64,000 nt of DNA, taken from positions 62,001 to 126,000 of the forward strand of contig NZ_JAUYFA010000039.1 of NCBI RefSeq assembly GCF_030691135.1. The letters are read 5' to 3'. The translations under genes and the position numbers were made by a program. The notes under the pieces were generated by a model that was given only the letters and a program-made list of their open reading frames with translations, was not told where the DNA came from and made no database searches. Shown here one piece after another: positions 50,097-61,551 of the stretch (positions are counted from its first letter, which is position 1; each line of letters starts with the position of its first letter). This stretch comes from Phreatobacter sp. Its GTDB lineage: Bacteria > Pseudomonadota > Alphaproteobacteria > Rhizobiales > Phreatobacteraceae.

Positions 50097-50555
50097 TCAC
50101 GTCAACTCGGCGCGCAGAATCTCGGCGAGGCCCACCGGATAGAGCGCCCAGCCACGGGCCGCGAGGTCGGGCAGACTGTACCAACCGGCATGGCAGGCCT
50201 CGCCGGTCGATTCGGTGAAGCTGAACCGCCCCTCCGCGTGCAGTGCCTCGTCCAGAAGGTCGACCGCGGCCACAAAGACGATCTCGTGGCCGGTCGCCCC
50301 TTCATGCGCGAACAGGTTCTCCAGCGCATGCCATGGCCCGCGGATGGCGATGGCGCAGCCGAGTTCCTCGCGGAATTCGCGATGCAAAGCCTCCTCGCGG
50401 GTCTCGCCGAAATCGATGGAGCCGCCGAGCGGCCGCACGCCCTTGACCGCGCCATCCGACCCGATGACCTCGGCCACCAGCAGGCGCTCGCCCCGGCGGG
50501 CGAGCCCCAGGACCTTCACGCTGATCCGCTGCGGCGGCGTCCAGACCGCGCTCAC
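50097..50555 (-). CDS. NUDIX hydrolase
   Basis: A 152-residue protein with a full Nudix box at about 45-67 (GSIDFGETREEALHREFREELG), including the metal-binding REFREE. Family members hydrolyse nucleoside diphosphates linked to another moiety. The GTG start at 50555 overlaps the hydantoinase stop by 4 bp, so it is translationally coupled to that gene. The substrate is unknown. Confidence 0.92.
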   Translation of the reverse strand: MSAVWTPPQRISVKVLGLARRGERLLVAEVIGSDGAVKGVRPLGGSIDFGETREEALHREFREELGCAIAIRGPWHALENLFAHEGATGHEIVFVAAVDLLDEALHAEGRFSFTESTGEACHAGWYSLPDLAARGWALYPVGLAEILRAELT

Positions 50556-52033
50556 AGCACCTTGGCGCCGAAGTTCCGCGCCGGGTCCATGTCGGCGGTG
50601 AGCCTGCCGGTCGGCGCGGCCGCCCAGCCGCAGGTGCGCTTCATCCAGCGCCCGAAACCGGGCTTGCCGGCGAGCGCGCCCTGCGAGACCACCTCGCGCC
50701 CGCGCACCAGCACCGTCTCCGGCCAGCCCTTCACGGTGCGGCCGGCGAAGGGCGTGTATCCGGTCAGGTCGTGCATGAGCTCGTCGGTGATGGTGACCGT
50801 CTTTTCCGGGTCCCAGATGGCGATGTCGGCGTCAAAGCCCGGGGCGATCTGGCCCTTGCCCGGCAGGTTGTAGATGGAGGCCGGCTGGGTCGCTGTCAGG
50901 TTCACGAAGGCCTCGAGACCGCGCCCCGAAAATTCCGGCCGGCCCTGCGACACCATCGCATCGAACATCAGCGGCAGGCGCACCTCGAGCCCCGGCAGGC
51001 CGTTGGCGATGGCCTTGAAATTGGCGTTCGGCCCGGCCGAGAGCTTGCCCGTCTCGTCGAAACGATAAGGCGCGTGGTCGGAGGTCACGGTCTGCAGGTC
51101 GCCCAGCGCCAGGGCCTGCCACAGCGCATCCTGGTCCTCCTTTTCGCGCGGCGGCGGCGAGCACATCCACTTGGCGCCCTCCATCCCCGGCTTGTCGAGA
51201 TCATGGCGGGTCATGAACAGATATTGCGGGCAGGTCTCGGCGAAGACCTTGAGCCCTTGCGCCCGTGCGTCGCGAACGGCCTGCGCCCCCTCGGCGGTGG
51301 AGATGTGGAAGATCATGATCGGCTGGTCGACCAGCGCCGACAGCGCGATGAGCCGCGTGACAGCCTCCACCTCCGAGCCGCGCGGATGACTGATGGCGTG
51401 GTATTTCGGCGCGACATAGCCCTTCTTGACGAGACGCTTGCCCATCCAGGAGATCATGCCGTGGTTCTCGGCATGGACGCAGACCAGGGCGCCGTTCTCG
51501 CGCGCCGTCAGCAGCACGTCGAGGAGGGGCTCGTCATCGACCTTGATGAGATCGTAGGTCATGAAGATCTTCACCGAGGCATGGCCCTCGCCGATCAGCT
51601 CGGGCAGGTCCCTGGTGATGGTCTTCTCGTCGGGATTGGCGACGATCAGGTGGAAGGCATAGTCGATCAGCGAACCCCGCGCCGCCAGCACCGCATAGTC
51701 GTCGACCACCTTGCGCAGGTCCTTGCCGCGGTGCTGGGCGGCGAAGGAGATCACCGAGGTATTGCCGCCGAAGGCTGCGGAGGTCGTGGCGCTCTCGAAC
51801 GTGTCGGCATTGAGCAGCCCGCCCGCCGAGACCTGCTCGATATGGGTATGGGTGTCGATGCCGCCCGGCAGCACCAGCTTGCCCGTCGCGTCGATCTCGC
51901 GGATGCCGGCATCGAGGCCGAGGCCGATGGCCGCGACCTTGCCGTCGCGGATGCCGACATCGGCGGCATAGCGCCCGCTGGCGGCCCCCACGGTTCCGCC
52001 GCGGATCACGAGGTCGAAGGGCGAGGCAGGCAT
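50552..52033 (-). CDS. hydA: Dihydropyrimidinase/hydantoinase family amidohydrolase
   Basis: A 493-residue amidohydrolase. Metal ligands are H62 and H64 in DTHTHIE, the carbamylated K155 in SVKIFMTYD, H in VHAENHG, H in FHISTAEGA, and the catalytic Asp in TSDHAPY. It opens cyclic ureides such as dihydropyrimidines or 5-substituted hydantoins. GGAG lies 6 nt before ATG 52033. It is divergent from the hydantoin-racemase-like gene and coupled to the NUDIX gene. I use the symbol as a family name; the substrate cannot be set from sequence. Confidence 0.93.
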   Translation of the reverse strand: MPASPFDLVIRGGTVGAASGRYAADVGIRDGKVAAIGLGLDAGIREIDATGKLVLPGGIDTHTHIEQVSAGGLLNADTFESATTSAAFGGNTSVISFAAQHRGKDLRKVVDDYAVLAARGSLIDYAFHLIVANPDEKTITRDLPELIGEGHASVKIFMTYDLIKVDDEPLLDVLLTARENGALVCVHAENHGMISWMGKRLVKKGYVAPKYHAISHPRGSEVEAVTRLIALSALVDQPIMIFHISTAEGAQAVRDARAQGLKVFAETCPQYLFMTRHDLDKPGMEGAKWMCSPPPREKEDQDALWQALALGDLQTVTSDHAPYRFDETGKLSAGPNANFKAIANGLPGLEVRLPLMFDAMVSQGRPEFSGRGLEAFVNLTATQPASIYNLPGKGQIAPGFDADIAIWDPEKTVTITDELMHDLTGYTPFAGRTVKGWPETVLVRGREVVSQGALAGKPGFGRWMKRTCGWAAAPTGRLTADMDPARNFGAKVL

Positions 52034-52104
52034 GTCGTGCTCCGGCTGGACGGGAGAAGTTTCCGGCCCGACAATAGACAGACCCAGAGCCGAAGCGGAA
52101 CCTC

Positions 52105-52764
52105 ATGGCACGCAGACCCCGTATCCTCGTCATCAACCCCAATTCCAACGAAGCCGTCACCGAGGGCCTGCGCCAGGCGGTGAAGCCTCTGACCTATGCC
52201 GACGGGCCGGAGATCGTCTGCGAGACGCTGGCGGAAGGGCCCTTCGGCGTCGAGACGCAGGAACATGTGGAGAGCGTCACCCTGCCGCTGCGGCGCAAGG
52301 TGGAAGCCACCAACGACGCCGACGCCTTCATCATCGCCTGCTATTCCGATCCGGGCCTCTTCGTCGCCCGTGAGGGCACCAGCCGCCCGGTCTTCGGCAT
52401 CGCCGAATGCGGCGTGCTGACCGCCCTCGCCCGCGCCGACCGCTTCGGCGTCATCGCCATCAAGTCGCGCTCCATCCCCCGCCACATCCGCTATCTCCGG
52501 CAGATGGGGCTGATGGAGCGCCTCGCCGGCGAGCGGGCGCTGGAAATGTCGGTGGCCGAGACCGCTTCGGGCGACGGCACGCTGGCCCGCATGATCACCA
52601 TCGGCCGGGAGCTGAAGGACCTCGACGGCGCCGGCGCCATCGTCATGGGCTGCGCCGGCATGGCGCGGCACCGGAAGCCGCTGGAGGACGCGCTGGGGAT
52701 CCCGGTGATCGATCCCACCCAGGCCGCCGTCACCATGGCCATCGGCACGCTGGCGGTGGGGTGA
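52105..52764 (+). CDS. hyuE: Asp/Glu/hydantoin racemase family protein
   Basis: A 219-residue racemase with the two catalytic cysteines C79 (IIACYSDPGL) and C183 (VMGCAGMA). The beginning RILVINPNSN is typical of hydantoin racemases and allantoin racemases. It would equilibrate D and L forms of the substrate for the neighbouring hydantoinase. It is divergent from that gene over 71 bp. The symbol is at family level. Confidence 0.88.
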   Translation: MARRPRILVINPNSNEAVTEGLRQAVKPLTYADGPEIVCETLAEGPFGVETQEHVESVTLPLRRKVEATNDADAFIIACYSDPGLFVAREGTSRPVFGIAECGVLTALARADRFGVIAIKSRSIPRHIRYLRQMGLMERLAGERALEMSVAETASGDGTLARMITIGRELKDLDGAGAIVMGCAGMARHRKPLEDALGIPVIDPTQAAVTMAIGTLAVG

Positions 52765-52791
52765 TCGGGGCGGCCTCGGGCGCGACGGCCG

Positions 52792-52814
52792 ACCTCTCCC
52801 CGCCGGGGAGAGGT
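52792..52814. repeat. Isolated GC-rich palindrome
   Basis: ACCTCTCCCC-GCC-GGGGAGAGGT, a perfect 10-bp stem with 3-nt loop, 27 bp after the racemase stop. No U-run follows. It resembles the CTCCCC/GGGGAG core of the second repeat family at 33193-33342. Confidence 0.6.
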
Positions 52815-52963
52815 GAAGCGCGGGCCCCCGAGCGCCGCGACCCTGGTGCCGGTAGTCTCCCTCCTTATCCTTAGGTGCGCGTGAGCCGATGGCGAACGAG
52901 CCTCGAAGGACGCACTTGCCCTGATGCAGGGCAGAACGCCCAGCGCGTCTGACGGCGGCTATT

Positions 52964-52996
52964 GACGGCGGACTCCGCACACACGAGTCTGCCGTC
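52964..52996 (+). promoter_or_regulatory. Hairpin abutting the yejB start codon
   Basis: GACGGCGGACTC and GAGTCTGCCGTC pair over 12 bp (one G-U in RNA) around a 9-nt loop CGCACACAC, and the ATG of yejB follows immediately at 52997. Each arm contains a GANTC site (GACTC, GAGTC). It covers the place where a ribosome-binding site should be. Confidence 0.6.
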
Positions 52997-54091
52997 ATGC
53001 TGACCTACATCATCCGGCGCACCCTGCTCATGATCCCGACCATCCTCGGGATCATGCTGATCTCCTTCCTCGTGGTGCAGTTCGCGCCGGGCGGGCCGGT
53101 GGAGCGCGTCATCGCGCAGCTCACCGGCAACGACGTCTCGGCGACGCAGCGCGTCTCCGGCGGTGGCGCTGATGCCGCCCAGTCGACGGCGGCGGAAGCG
53201 GCCAACAGCGCCTACCGCGGCGCGCAGGGGCTCGACCCGCAGTTCATCGCCCAGTTGGAGAAGCAGTTCGGCTTCGACAAGCCCGCCCACGAGCGGTTCC
53301 TGCTGATGATCTGGAACTATGCCCGCTTCGATTTCGGCAAGAGCTATTTCCGCGACGTCTCGGTGCTGCAGCTCATCGGCGAGAAACTGCCGGTCTCCAT
53401 CTCGCTCGGGCTCTGGCTGACGCTGCTGACCTATCTCGTCTCCATCCCCCTCGGCATCCACAAGGCGATGAAGGACGGCTCGCGCTTCGACGTCTGGACC
53501 TCGGCAATCATCATCGTCGGCTATGCGATCCCCGGCTTCCTCTTCGCCATCCTGCTCATCGTGCTCTTTGCCGGCGGCTCCTTCCTCGACTGGTTCCCGC
53601 TGCGCGGCCTGTGGTCGGACAACTGGGCGGAGCTGAGCCTCGGCCAGAAGATCCTCGACTATCTCTGGCACCTCGCCCTGCCGCTCACCGCCATGGCGCT
53701 CGGCGCCTTCGCCACCATGACGCTGCTGACGAAGAACTCGTTCCTCGACGAGATCCGCAAGCAATATGTCATGACCGCCCGCGCCAAGGGTCTGGATGAG
53801 GGCCAGGTGCTCTACGGCCACGTCTTCCGCAACGCCATGCTGATCGTCATCGCCGGCTTTCCCGGCGCCTTCGTCCACGCCTTCTTCACCGGATCGCTGC
53901 TGATCGAGACCATCTTCTCCCTCGACGGGCTCGGCCTCCTCGCCTTCGAGAGCGTGCTCAACCGCGACTATCCCGTCGTCTTCGCCACGCTGTTCATCTT
54001 CTCGCTCGTCGGGCTGGTGGTGAACCTCATCTCCGACCTCATGTACACCTGGGTCGATCCACGCATCGACTTCGAGGCGCGGGAGGTCTGA
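52997..54091 (+). CDS. yejB: Peptide ABC transporter permease YejB
   Basis: A 364-residue permease of the DppB/OppB class, beginning [21 protein letters not shown], with six spans and the inner-membrane component signature in the EAA loop ([33 protein letters not shown]). It belongs to the Yej peptide importer (YejABEF). The substrate-binding gene yejA is not next to it in this window. An RNA hairpin covers the region directly before the ATG. yejE follows 3 bp after its stop. Confidence 0.95.
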   Translation: MLTYIIRRTLLMIPTILGIMLISFLVVQFAPGGPVERVIAQLTGNDVSATQRVSGGGADAAQSTAAEAANSAYRGAQGLDPQFIAQLEKQFGFDKPAHERFLLMIWNYARFDFGKSYFRDVSVLQLIGEKLPVSISLGLWLTLLTYLVSIPLGIHKAMKDGSRFDVWTSAIIIVGYAIPGFLFAILLIVLFAGGSFLDWFPLRGLWSDNWAELSLGQKILDYLWHLALPLTAMALGAFATMTLLTKNSFLDEIRKQYVMTARAKGLDEGQVLYGHVFRNAMLIVIAGFPGAFVHAFFTGSLLIETIFSLDGLGLLAFESVLNRDYPVVFATLFIFSLVGLVVNLISDLMYTWVDPRIDFEAREV

Positions 54092-54094
54092 GCC

Positions 54095-55258
54095 ATGAGC
54101 ACCGCCGTCCTGCGGAACGCCGCCGCCGCGCCGCGCCCCTTCCTGTCGCCGCTCAACCAGCGCCGCCTCGCCAATTTCCGCGCCAATGGCCGCGGCCTTT
54201 GGAGCCTGCGGATTTTCATGGTCCTCTTCGTCGTGACGCTCTTCGCCGAGCTCATCGCCAATGACAGGCCGCTCTTCATCCGCCTCGAGGGGCAGAATTT
54301 CTTTCCCGCCCTGGTCAACTATTCGGAGAAGCAGCTCGGCGGCGAGTTCGAGACGCCGGCGGACTACAAGGACCCCTTCCTGCTCGACCATTTCGACGCC
54401 AAAGGGGCTTTCCTTGTCTGGCCGCTGATCCGGCACAACTACGCCTCCACCGTGAAGGACCCGGTGACGCCCTTCCCCTCGGCACCGACCTGGGCCCAGC
54501 GCGAGCGGCTGCCGGATTGCACCACCGCCACCGCGAGGCCGCGCGGCGAGCGGCCACAAGGGTCGAGCTATTGCGAGATCGGCAACTGGAACTGGCTCGG
54601 CACCGACGATCAGGGCCGCGACGTCCTCGCCCGCGTCATCTACGGCTTCCGCATCTCGGTGCTGTTCGGCCTCGCACTTTCCATCATCTCCTCGCTGGTC
54701 GGCATCGCCGCCGGCGCCGTCCAGGGCTATTTCGGCGGCTGGACGGACCTCCTGTTCCAGCGCTTCATCGAGATCTGGACCGCCATCCCCTCGCTCTATC
54801 TCCTGCTGATCATCTCGTCGGTGCTGGCGCCGAACTTCTTCGTGCTCCTCGGCATCCTGCTGCTCTTCTCCTGGGTGACGCTGGTCAGCGTCGTCAGGGC
54901 CGAATTCCTCCGCGCCCGCAACTTCGAGTATGTCACCGCCGCCCGGGCGCTCGGCATCGCCTCCTCCACCATCATGGTCCGCCACCTCCTGCCCAACGCC
55001 ATGGTGGCGACCATCACCTTCATGCCCTTCGTCCTGTCGGGCAGCGTCATGACGCTGACCGCCCTCGACTTCCTCGGCTTCGGCCTTCCCGTGGGGTCGC
55101 CCTCGCTGGGAGAACTCCTGCAACAGGGCAAGTCCAACCTGCAGGCGCCCTGGCTGGCACTGACGGGCTTCTGCACCCTCGCCGTCATGCTCTCGCTGCT
55201 CATCTTCGTCGGCGAGGCGGTGCGCGACGCCTTCGACCCCCGCAAGACCTTCACGTGA
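54095..55258 (+). CDS. yejE: Peptide ABC transporter permease YejE
   Basis: A 387-residue permease of the DppC class. After an N-terminal cytoplasmic part (about 1-40) and a first span, a soluble loop (about 65-170) precedes WLGTDDQGRDVLARVIYGFRISVLFG, the DppC-family hallmark, and the EAA loop ARALGIASSTIMVRHLLPNAM. It partners yejB. The antitoxin gene follows 20 bp downstream. Confidence 0.95.
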   Translation: MSTAVLRNAAAAPRPFLSPLNQRRLANFRANGRGLWSLRIFMVLFVVTLFAELIANDRPLFIRLEGQNFFPALVNYSEKQLGGEFETPADYKDPFLLDHFDAKGAFLVWPLIRHNYASTVKDPVTPFPSAPTWAQRERLPDCTTATARPRGERPQGSSYCEIGNWNWLGTDDQGRDVLARVIYGFRISVLFGLALSIISSLVGIAAGAVQGYFGGWTDLLFQRFIEIWTAIPSLYLLLIISSVLAPNFFVLLGILLLFSWVTLVSVVRAEFLRARNFEYVTAARALGIASSTIMVRHLLPNAMVATITFMPFVLSGSVMTLTALDFLGFGLPVGSPSLGELLQQGKSNLQAPWLALTGFCTLAVMLSLLIFVGEAVRDAFDPRKTFT

Positions 55259-55278
55259 GATCGTGATAGGGTCCGGGC

Positions 55279-55506
55279 ATGAACGAGGTCGTCAGGAAGA
55301 TCGTCTCGGTTGCCGACCTGCCGGAGCATCTGCGGGCGGGTCTCGACCCGGCACGCCCGGTCGAGATCGTGCAGGAAGTCGCCGCCGCGACGACCGCCTC
55401 ACAGCGTCTGCGGGAGCGTATGGACAAGCTCGGATTCAAGCGCATCCGCTCGACCGAGGAAGCCGTGGAGCGCGTCCGTCGCATTCGGGACGGCGGGCCG
55501 ATCTGA
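55279..55506 (+). CDS. Antitoxin-like small protein
   Basis: A 75-residue acidic/basic mixed helical protein directly before a PIN-domain toxin gene, with one base between stop and start. It has no clear ribbon-helix-helix signature that I can name; the C-terminal part RSTEEAVERVRRIRDG is likely the toxin-binding segment. By position and size it is the antitoxin of a VapBC-like module. It sits 20 bp after yejE. Confidence 0.7.
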   Translation: MNEVVRKIVSVADLPEHLRAGLDPARPVEIVQEVAAATTASQRLRERMDKLGFKRIRSTEEAVERVRRIRDGGPI

Positions 55507-55507
55507 C

Positions 55508-55956
55508 GTGACCCTGGCCTATCTCGACGCAAACTTTCTCATCCGCATCGTCGAAAGCCCCGGCCACACGCTGTCGGGGCATGAGCGCCTGTGGGACATG
55601 GCCGGGGCCGGCCGGATCTCTGTCGTCACAAGCTGGCTGACGCTCAGCGAGGTCCTCGTCGTACCGATGCGCGACAAAGAAGACGGGCTGGTCATGGCCT
55701 ACCAGGACCTCTTCGCCGGCCAGATGGTGCCCATCACCCTGATCGACGTCAGCGTCGACGTTCTGACGTCCGCCGCGCGGCTGCGCGCCCGTTGGCCGGC
55801 CCTGAAGCTTCCCGATGCGGTGCATCTCGCCTCGGCGGAGAAGGCGGACTGCGATGTCTTCGTGTCGGGCGACCGCCGGTTGCGGATCGCCGACGCGCCA
55901 TTCGTCATCGATCCGGACAACGACGTCGACGTCGACCGATACTTGACGGCCATCCC

Positions 55957-55960
<4 letters not shown>
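55508..55960 (+). CDS. PIN-domain ribonuclease toxin (VapC-like)
   Basis: A 150-residue protein with the PIN acidic set D7 (YLDANFLI), E48 (LSEVLV), D103 (LPDAVHLASAE) and D122 (SGDRRL). It starts at GTG 55508, one base after the antitoxin stop. Its own stop overlaps the yejF start in an ATGA junction, so translation of the ATPase gene is coupled to it. Family members cut RNA, often tRNA or rRNA. The module is inserted between permease and ATPase genes of the Yej operon. Confidence 0.88.
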
Positions 55961-57587
<1,627 letters not shown>

Positions 57588-57591
<4 letters not shown>

Positions 57592-58538
57592 ACACCTTCC
57601 TTCTTGGTTTGTCAGGCTGGGATCCGGAACCCTGGCGCACGCGTTTCCAGACTGTCCTGCCCGGCTGGAAGGTCGTGCTGCACAGCGAGCCCTTCGATCC
57701 CGCAGAGATCGCCTATGCCGCGGCCTGGAAGCAGCCTGAAGGCACCTTTGCCGGCCTGCCGAACCTCAAGGCGATCTTCTCGCTCGGCGCCGGCGTCGAT
57801 CATCTGTTCAAGGACAAGCGCCTGCCGGCCGGCATTCCGATCGTCCGCGTCGTCGATCCGGACCTGACCACCCGCATGTCGGAATACATCGTCATGCACT
57901 GCCTGATGGCACTGCGCCGGGTGCGCGTCTATGACGGCTTCCAGATGCAGCGCTCATGGACCGATCTGCGCGACCAGCCGCAGGCGAGCGACATCCAGGT
58001 CGGCCTGCTCGGCATGGGCGTGCTCGGCCAGGACGCCGCCGGCAAGCTCAAGGCGATGGGCTTCCGGGTCGCCGGCTGGAGCCGGCGCGAGAAGTCCGTC
58101 GACGGCGTCGCCATGCATCACGGCGCATCGGGTCTGACAGCACTCGCCGCGAGCTCGGACATTCTGGTCGCGGTCATGCCACTGACCCCCGACACCGCCG
58201 GCATCCTCAATGCCGGCTTGTTCGCCCATCTGCCGAAAGCGGAGGCCCTCGGTGGCCCGGTGCTCATCAATGTCGGCCGCGGCGGGTTGCAGAACGAGGC
58301 GGACATCCTGTCGGCCCTCGACAGCGACAGGCTCGGCGCCGCCGTGCTCGACGTCTTCCAGGTGGAGCCGCTGCCGGCTGACAGCCCGTTCTGGCTGCAT
58401 CCGAAAGTGACGGTGACGCCGCACAATTCGGCGATCTCCTCGCCGCCGGCGATCGCCGCCTATGTGGCCGGACAGATCAGAAGCGCCGAGCAGGGCGGCG
58501 CGCTCACCAATGTCGTGGACCCGTCACACAGCTATTGA
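57588..58538 (+). CDS. ghrA: Glyoxylate/hydroxypyruvate reductase A-like 2-hydroxyacid dehydrogenase
   Basis: A 316-residue enzyme of the D-isomer-specific 2-hydroxyacid dehydrogenase family. The NAD(P)-binding GLLGMGVLGQ is near residue 140, INVGRGG holds the substrate-binding Arg region, and the catalytic His is in VTPHNSA; LDVFQVEPLP contains the Glu. GhrA-type proteins begin LLGLSGWDPE-like and reduce glyoxylate or hydroxypyruvate. The GTG start overlaps the yejF stop. It ends the operon. Confidence 0.9.
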
Positions 58539-58681
58539 TGGGGCAAGACCTTCCCTTCGGTCATGTTTTTTCAGGCGCTTTGCTTGAGCAAATCGGGCTG
58601 CTTTCGCGTTGCTCTTAGCGCTTCCTTTACTACGGAACCCGACAGTGCTTCCGTCGCTGCACGAGCTGCCCGGAGAGCGTT

Positions 58682-60775
58682 TTGTTCAACAAGATTTCAG
58701 TCAACATGCTGCTGAAGACGGTTGTCACCGTCCTTGTGCTGGCCGTCGTGGCGCAACTGGCTATCGGCGCCTGGTCGTCCTGGACGAAGCTGCAGAGCGC
58801 CAGCCGGACCGCCGCTGTCTCTGAAGCGACCTCGCAGATGTTTACGGCGCTCCATAACCTTCGCGTCGATCGCGCGACAACGATCCGGCAGCTGAACGCG
58901 GACGCCGTCATCCAGAGCGTGCCGCCCGCCATCGCCCGGAACCGCGCGGCGGAAATCCCGGCGCTGAAGGCGGCGGTCGCCGTGATGAAGACCATCGAGT
59001 TTCCGGGGTCTGCAGCGACCATCGGCAGCCTTGAACGCGCTACTCAGCGCCTCGAAGCGATCCACGCCGAAAGCGCTGCCGCCTTTGCCCAGCCCAAGGC
59101 CAGCCGCAGGGCCAACATCGCGCAGGACTTTCACGCGATCGCCACCGAAACGCTCGACAGTCTGGAGCGGGCGTCAACCCAGCTGACACGGCTCATCAAG
59201 CTGGAGGATTCCTTCATCGACCAGCTCATGGAGATCAAGGAGCTGGCCTGGGTTGCCCGGGAAGCTGCCGGCGACATCTCGGTCTACATCTCCAACGCGC
59301 TTGCCGGTGTGGCGCTTCCCGCCGATCCGCTGGTTGGCTACGCAACCATGACCGCCCGCCTCGAGACGGCGTGGACCGCAATGGAGAAGCTGGCAGCCGG
59401 TCTGCCCATGCCTCCGGAATTCGCCGCAGCCGTGGCCAAGGCCAAGGCCGGCTTCCTGTCTCCCGACTACACCGCTCTGCGCATGACGACGCTGAAGCAG
59501 ATCATCGCCAAGGAGACGCCGGCTCACACGACCTCGCAGTGGACGCCGATGTCGGTCGAGCGGCTCGCCGGTCTGCTCGGCGTTGCCGACGCAGCTCTCG
59601 ACATTGCCGAGAAGCGTGCCGCAGAGCTGCGGTCAGATGCCAGCCGGTCGCTCTTGCTGCAGCTCAGCCTGCTCGGCGCTGCGGTCATCTTTGCCATCGG
59701 CACGATCATTCTCGTCTCGCGCCGCGTCACCGGCCCGCTCGGCGAGCTGCAGCAGGGCATGCTCCGCCTCGCCAAGGGCGACATGACCGTGGAGGCGATG
59801 TTCTCCGAACGCAAGGACGAGATCGGCGCACTCGGCAGCGCCATGAAGACCTTCAAGGACAACATGACCGAGGCCGAGCGCCTGCGTTCCGAACAGGGCG
59901 CCCTCGCCGCGCGCAGCGCCGCGGAGCGGCGGGAGGCCATGCTGCAGCTGGCCGACGCCTTCCAGGGCACGGTGGGCGGCATCGTCCAGACGGTCTCGCG
60001 CGCTTCCGCCGAACTGGAGGCCGCCGCCACCAGCCTGTCGAAGACGGCCGAGAACACCCAGGGCCTCGCCACCGTCGTCGCCTCGGCCTCGGACGAAGCT
60101 TCCGCCAACGTCCAGTCGGTGGCCGGAGCCGCCGAGGAAATGTCGAGTTCGGTCAGCGAGATCGGTCGTCAGGTCGAGGAATCGAGCCGCATGTCGGGCG
60201 AGGCCGTCAAGCAGGCGGAGAAGGCCGACCAGCGCATCGCCGAAATGTCGAAGGCGGCCGGGCGCATCGGCGATGTGGTCAAGCTGATCACCGCCATCGC
60301 CGAACAGACCAACCTGCTCGCCCTCAACGCGACGATCGAGGCGGCCCGCGCCGGCGAGGCCGGCAAGGGCTTCGCGGTCGTCGCCTCCGAGGTGAAGCAG
60401 CTCGCCACGCAGACGGCCAAGGCCACCGAGGAGATCGGTGCGCAGATCGCCATGATGCAGGCGGCGACGCAGGACTCGGTCACCGCGATCAAGGAGATCG
60501 GGTCGACCATCGACCATCTCGCCGGCATCGCCTCGGCCATCGCCGCCGCGGTGGAGGAACAGGGCGCGGCGACCCAGGAGATCTCGCGCAACGTCCAGGA
60601 GGCCGCGCAGGGCACCGCCGAGGTCGCCAGCAACATCGCCAGTGTCAACAGCGGCGCGGCCGAGACCGGCTCGGCCTCGACACAGGTGCTGAGCTCGGCC
60701 CGGTCGCTCTCCCGCGAGAGCGAAGTCCTGCAGCGGGAGGTGGCGCGCTTCATCGAGACAGTGAAGGCCGCCTGA
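58682..60775 (+). CDS. Methyl-accepting chemotaxis protein
   Basis: A 697-residue receptor. A first span (about 9-29), a periplasmic helical sensor (about 30-320), a second span (about 323-343), a HAMP domain (about 344-396) and a long cytoplasmic signalling domain with hairpin tip [27 protein letters not shown] (about 542-568) are visible. I choose the TTG at 58682 because GGAGAG stands 6 nt before it and it restores the usual short basic leader ([13 protein letters not shown]); the ATG at residue 9 would cut the first span short. No terminal CheR-binding pentapeptide is seen. No other chemotaxis genes are in the window. Confidence 0.93.
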   Translation: MFNKISVNMLLKTVVTVLVLAVVAQLAIGAWSSWTKLQSASRTAAVSEATSQMFTALHNLRVDRATTIRQLNADAVIQSVPPAIARNRAAEIPALKAAVAVMKTIEFPGSAATIGSLERATQRLEAIHAESAAAFAQPKASRRANIAQDFHAIATETLDSLERASTQLTRLIKLEDSFIDQLMEIKELAWVAREAAGDISVYISNALAGVALPADPLVGYATMTARLETAWTAMEKLAAGLPMPPEFAAAVAKAKAGFLSPDYTALRMTTLKQIIAKETPAHTTSQWTPMSVERLAGLLGVADAALDIAEKRAAELRSDASRSLLLQLSLLGAAVIFAIGTIILVSRRVTGPLGELQQGMLRLAKGDMTVEAMFSERKDEIGALGSAMKTFKDNMTEAERLRSEQGALAARSAAERREAMLQLADAFQGTVGGIVQTVSRASAELEAAATSLSKTAENTQGLATVVASASDEASANVQSVAGAAEEMSSSVSEIGRQVEESSRMSGEAVKQAEKADQRIAEMSKAAGRIGDVVKLITAIAEQTNLLALNATIEAARAGEAGKGFAVVASEVKQLATQTAKATEEIGAQIAMMQAATQDSVTAIKEIGSTIDHLAGIASAIAAAVEEQGAATQEISRNVQEAAQGTAEVASNIASVNSGAAETGSASTQVLSSARSLSRESEVLQREVARFIETVKAA

Positions 60776-60858
60776 TCCCTGCCCGTCACGCAGGCTTGAT
60801 TGTCCATGCGACGGCCGCTCCGTGATGGTGCGGCCGTTCGCATTCGAGAGATCCCGCC

Positions 60859-61551
60859 ATGCGCATGACCCGCCGGTTCGCCGCCCTGTCCAGCCTCGCC
60901 GCCGTCGCCGGGCTCGCCGTCCCGCGCCCGCTCCGCGCCGAGGAGGGCTGGTATCCGCTGAAGGACGAGGCAGGCCGGCCCATCCAGAATTTCCGCGTCC
61001 CCATCGAGCTGCAGACCGAGATCATGGCGCTGGAGAACGCCGTCACCTTCGGCGCGCGCCAGGCCGACGTGACGATCATCGAGGTCTTCGATTCGAACTG
61101 CCCCTATTGCCGGGTCGCAGCAGGCGAGGTGAAGCAGATGATCGCGCGGGACCGCGAACTGGCCGTCACCATCATCAATGCGCCGAGCATTGGCCTGCCC
61201 TCGGTGCAGGCGGCGCGGGTGGAGTATGCCGTCAAGGTTCTCGGTGGCGTCGACAAGGCCCGCGCCTTCCACGAAGCCTCGATGAAGGCCCGCGGCCTCT
61301 TCGACGGACTTCGCGCCCTCAGGGTGGCCGCCGAGATCGGGCTTGATCGCAAGGCCGTCGAGGACCTCGCGGACCGGCCGGAATCGGGTCAGGTCGTCGC
61401 GCGGGCCGTGCGCCTCGCCAATGCCAGCAACCTCGCCGCGACCCCGTCCTGGCTCATTGCCGGGACCGCCGTGATCGGCTGGCCGGGGCGCCCGACGATG
61501 GAGGCTGTCGTCCGATCGGTGCGTGACTGTGACAAGCCGGTCTGCGCCTAG
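60859..61551 (+). CDS. DsbA/ScsC-like periplasmic thioredoxin-fold protein
   Basis: A 230-residue exported protein with signal peptide (RRFAALSSLAAVAGLAVPRPLRA). The thioredoxin-fold active site is CPYC (C81, C84) and the cis-proline is in AATPSW. A long N-terminal segment (about 30-60) resembles the trimerisation part of ScsC-like enzymes. It probably forms or isomerises disulfides in envelope proteins. Its stop TAG shares the palindrome CTAG (61548-61551) with the convergent NlpC/P60 gene. Confidence 0.88.
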   Translation: MRMTRRFAALSSLAAVAGLAVPRPLRAEEGWYPLKDEAGRPIQNFRVPIELQTEIMALENAVTFGARQADVTIIEVFDSNCPYCRVAAGEVKQMIARDRELAVTIINAPSIGLPSVQAARVEYAVKVLGGVDKARAFHEASMKARGLFDGLRALRVAAEIGLDRKAVEDLADRPESGQVVARAVRLANASNLAATPSWLIAGTAVIGWPGRPTMEAVVRSVRDCDKPVCA

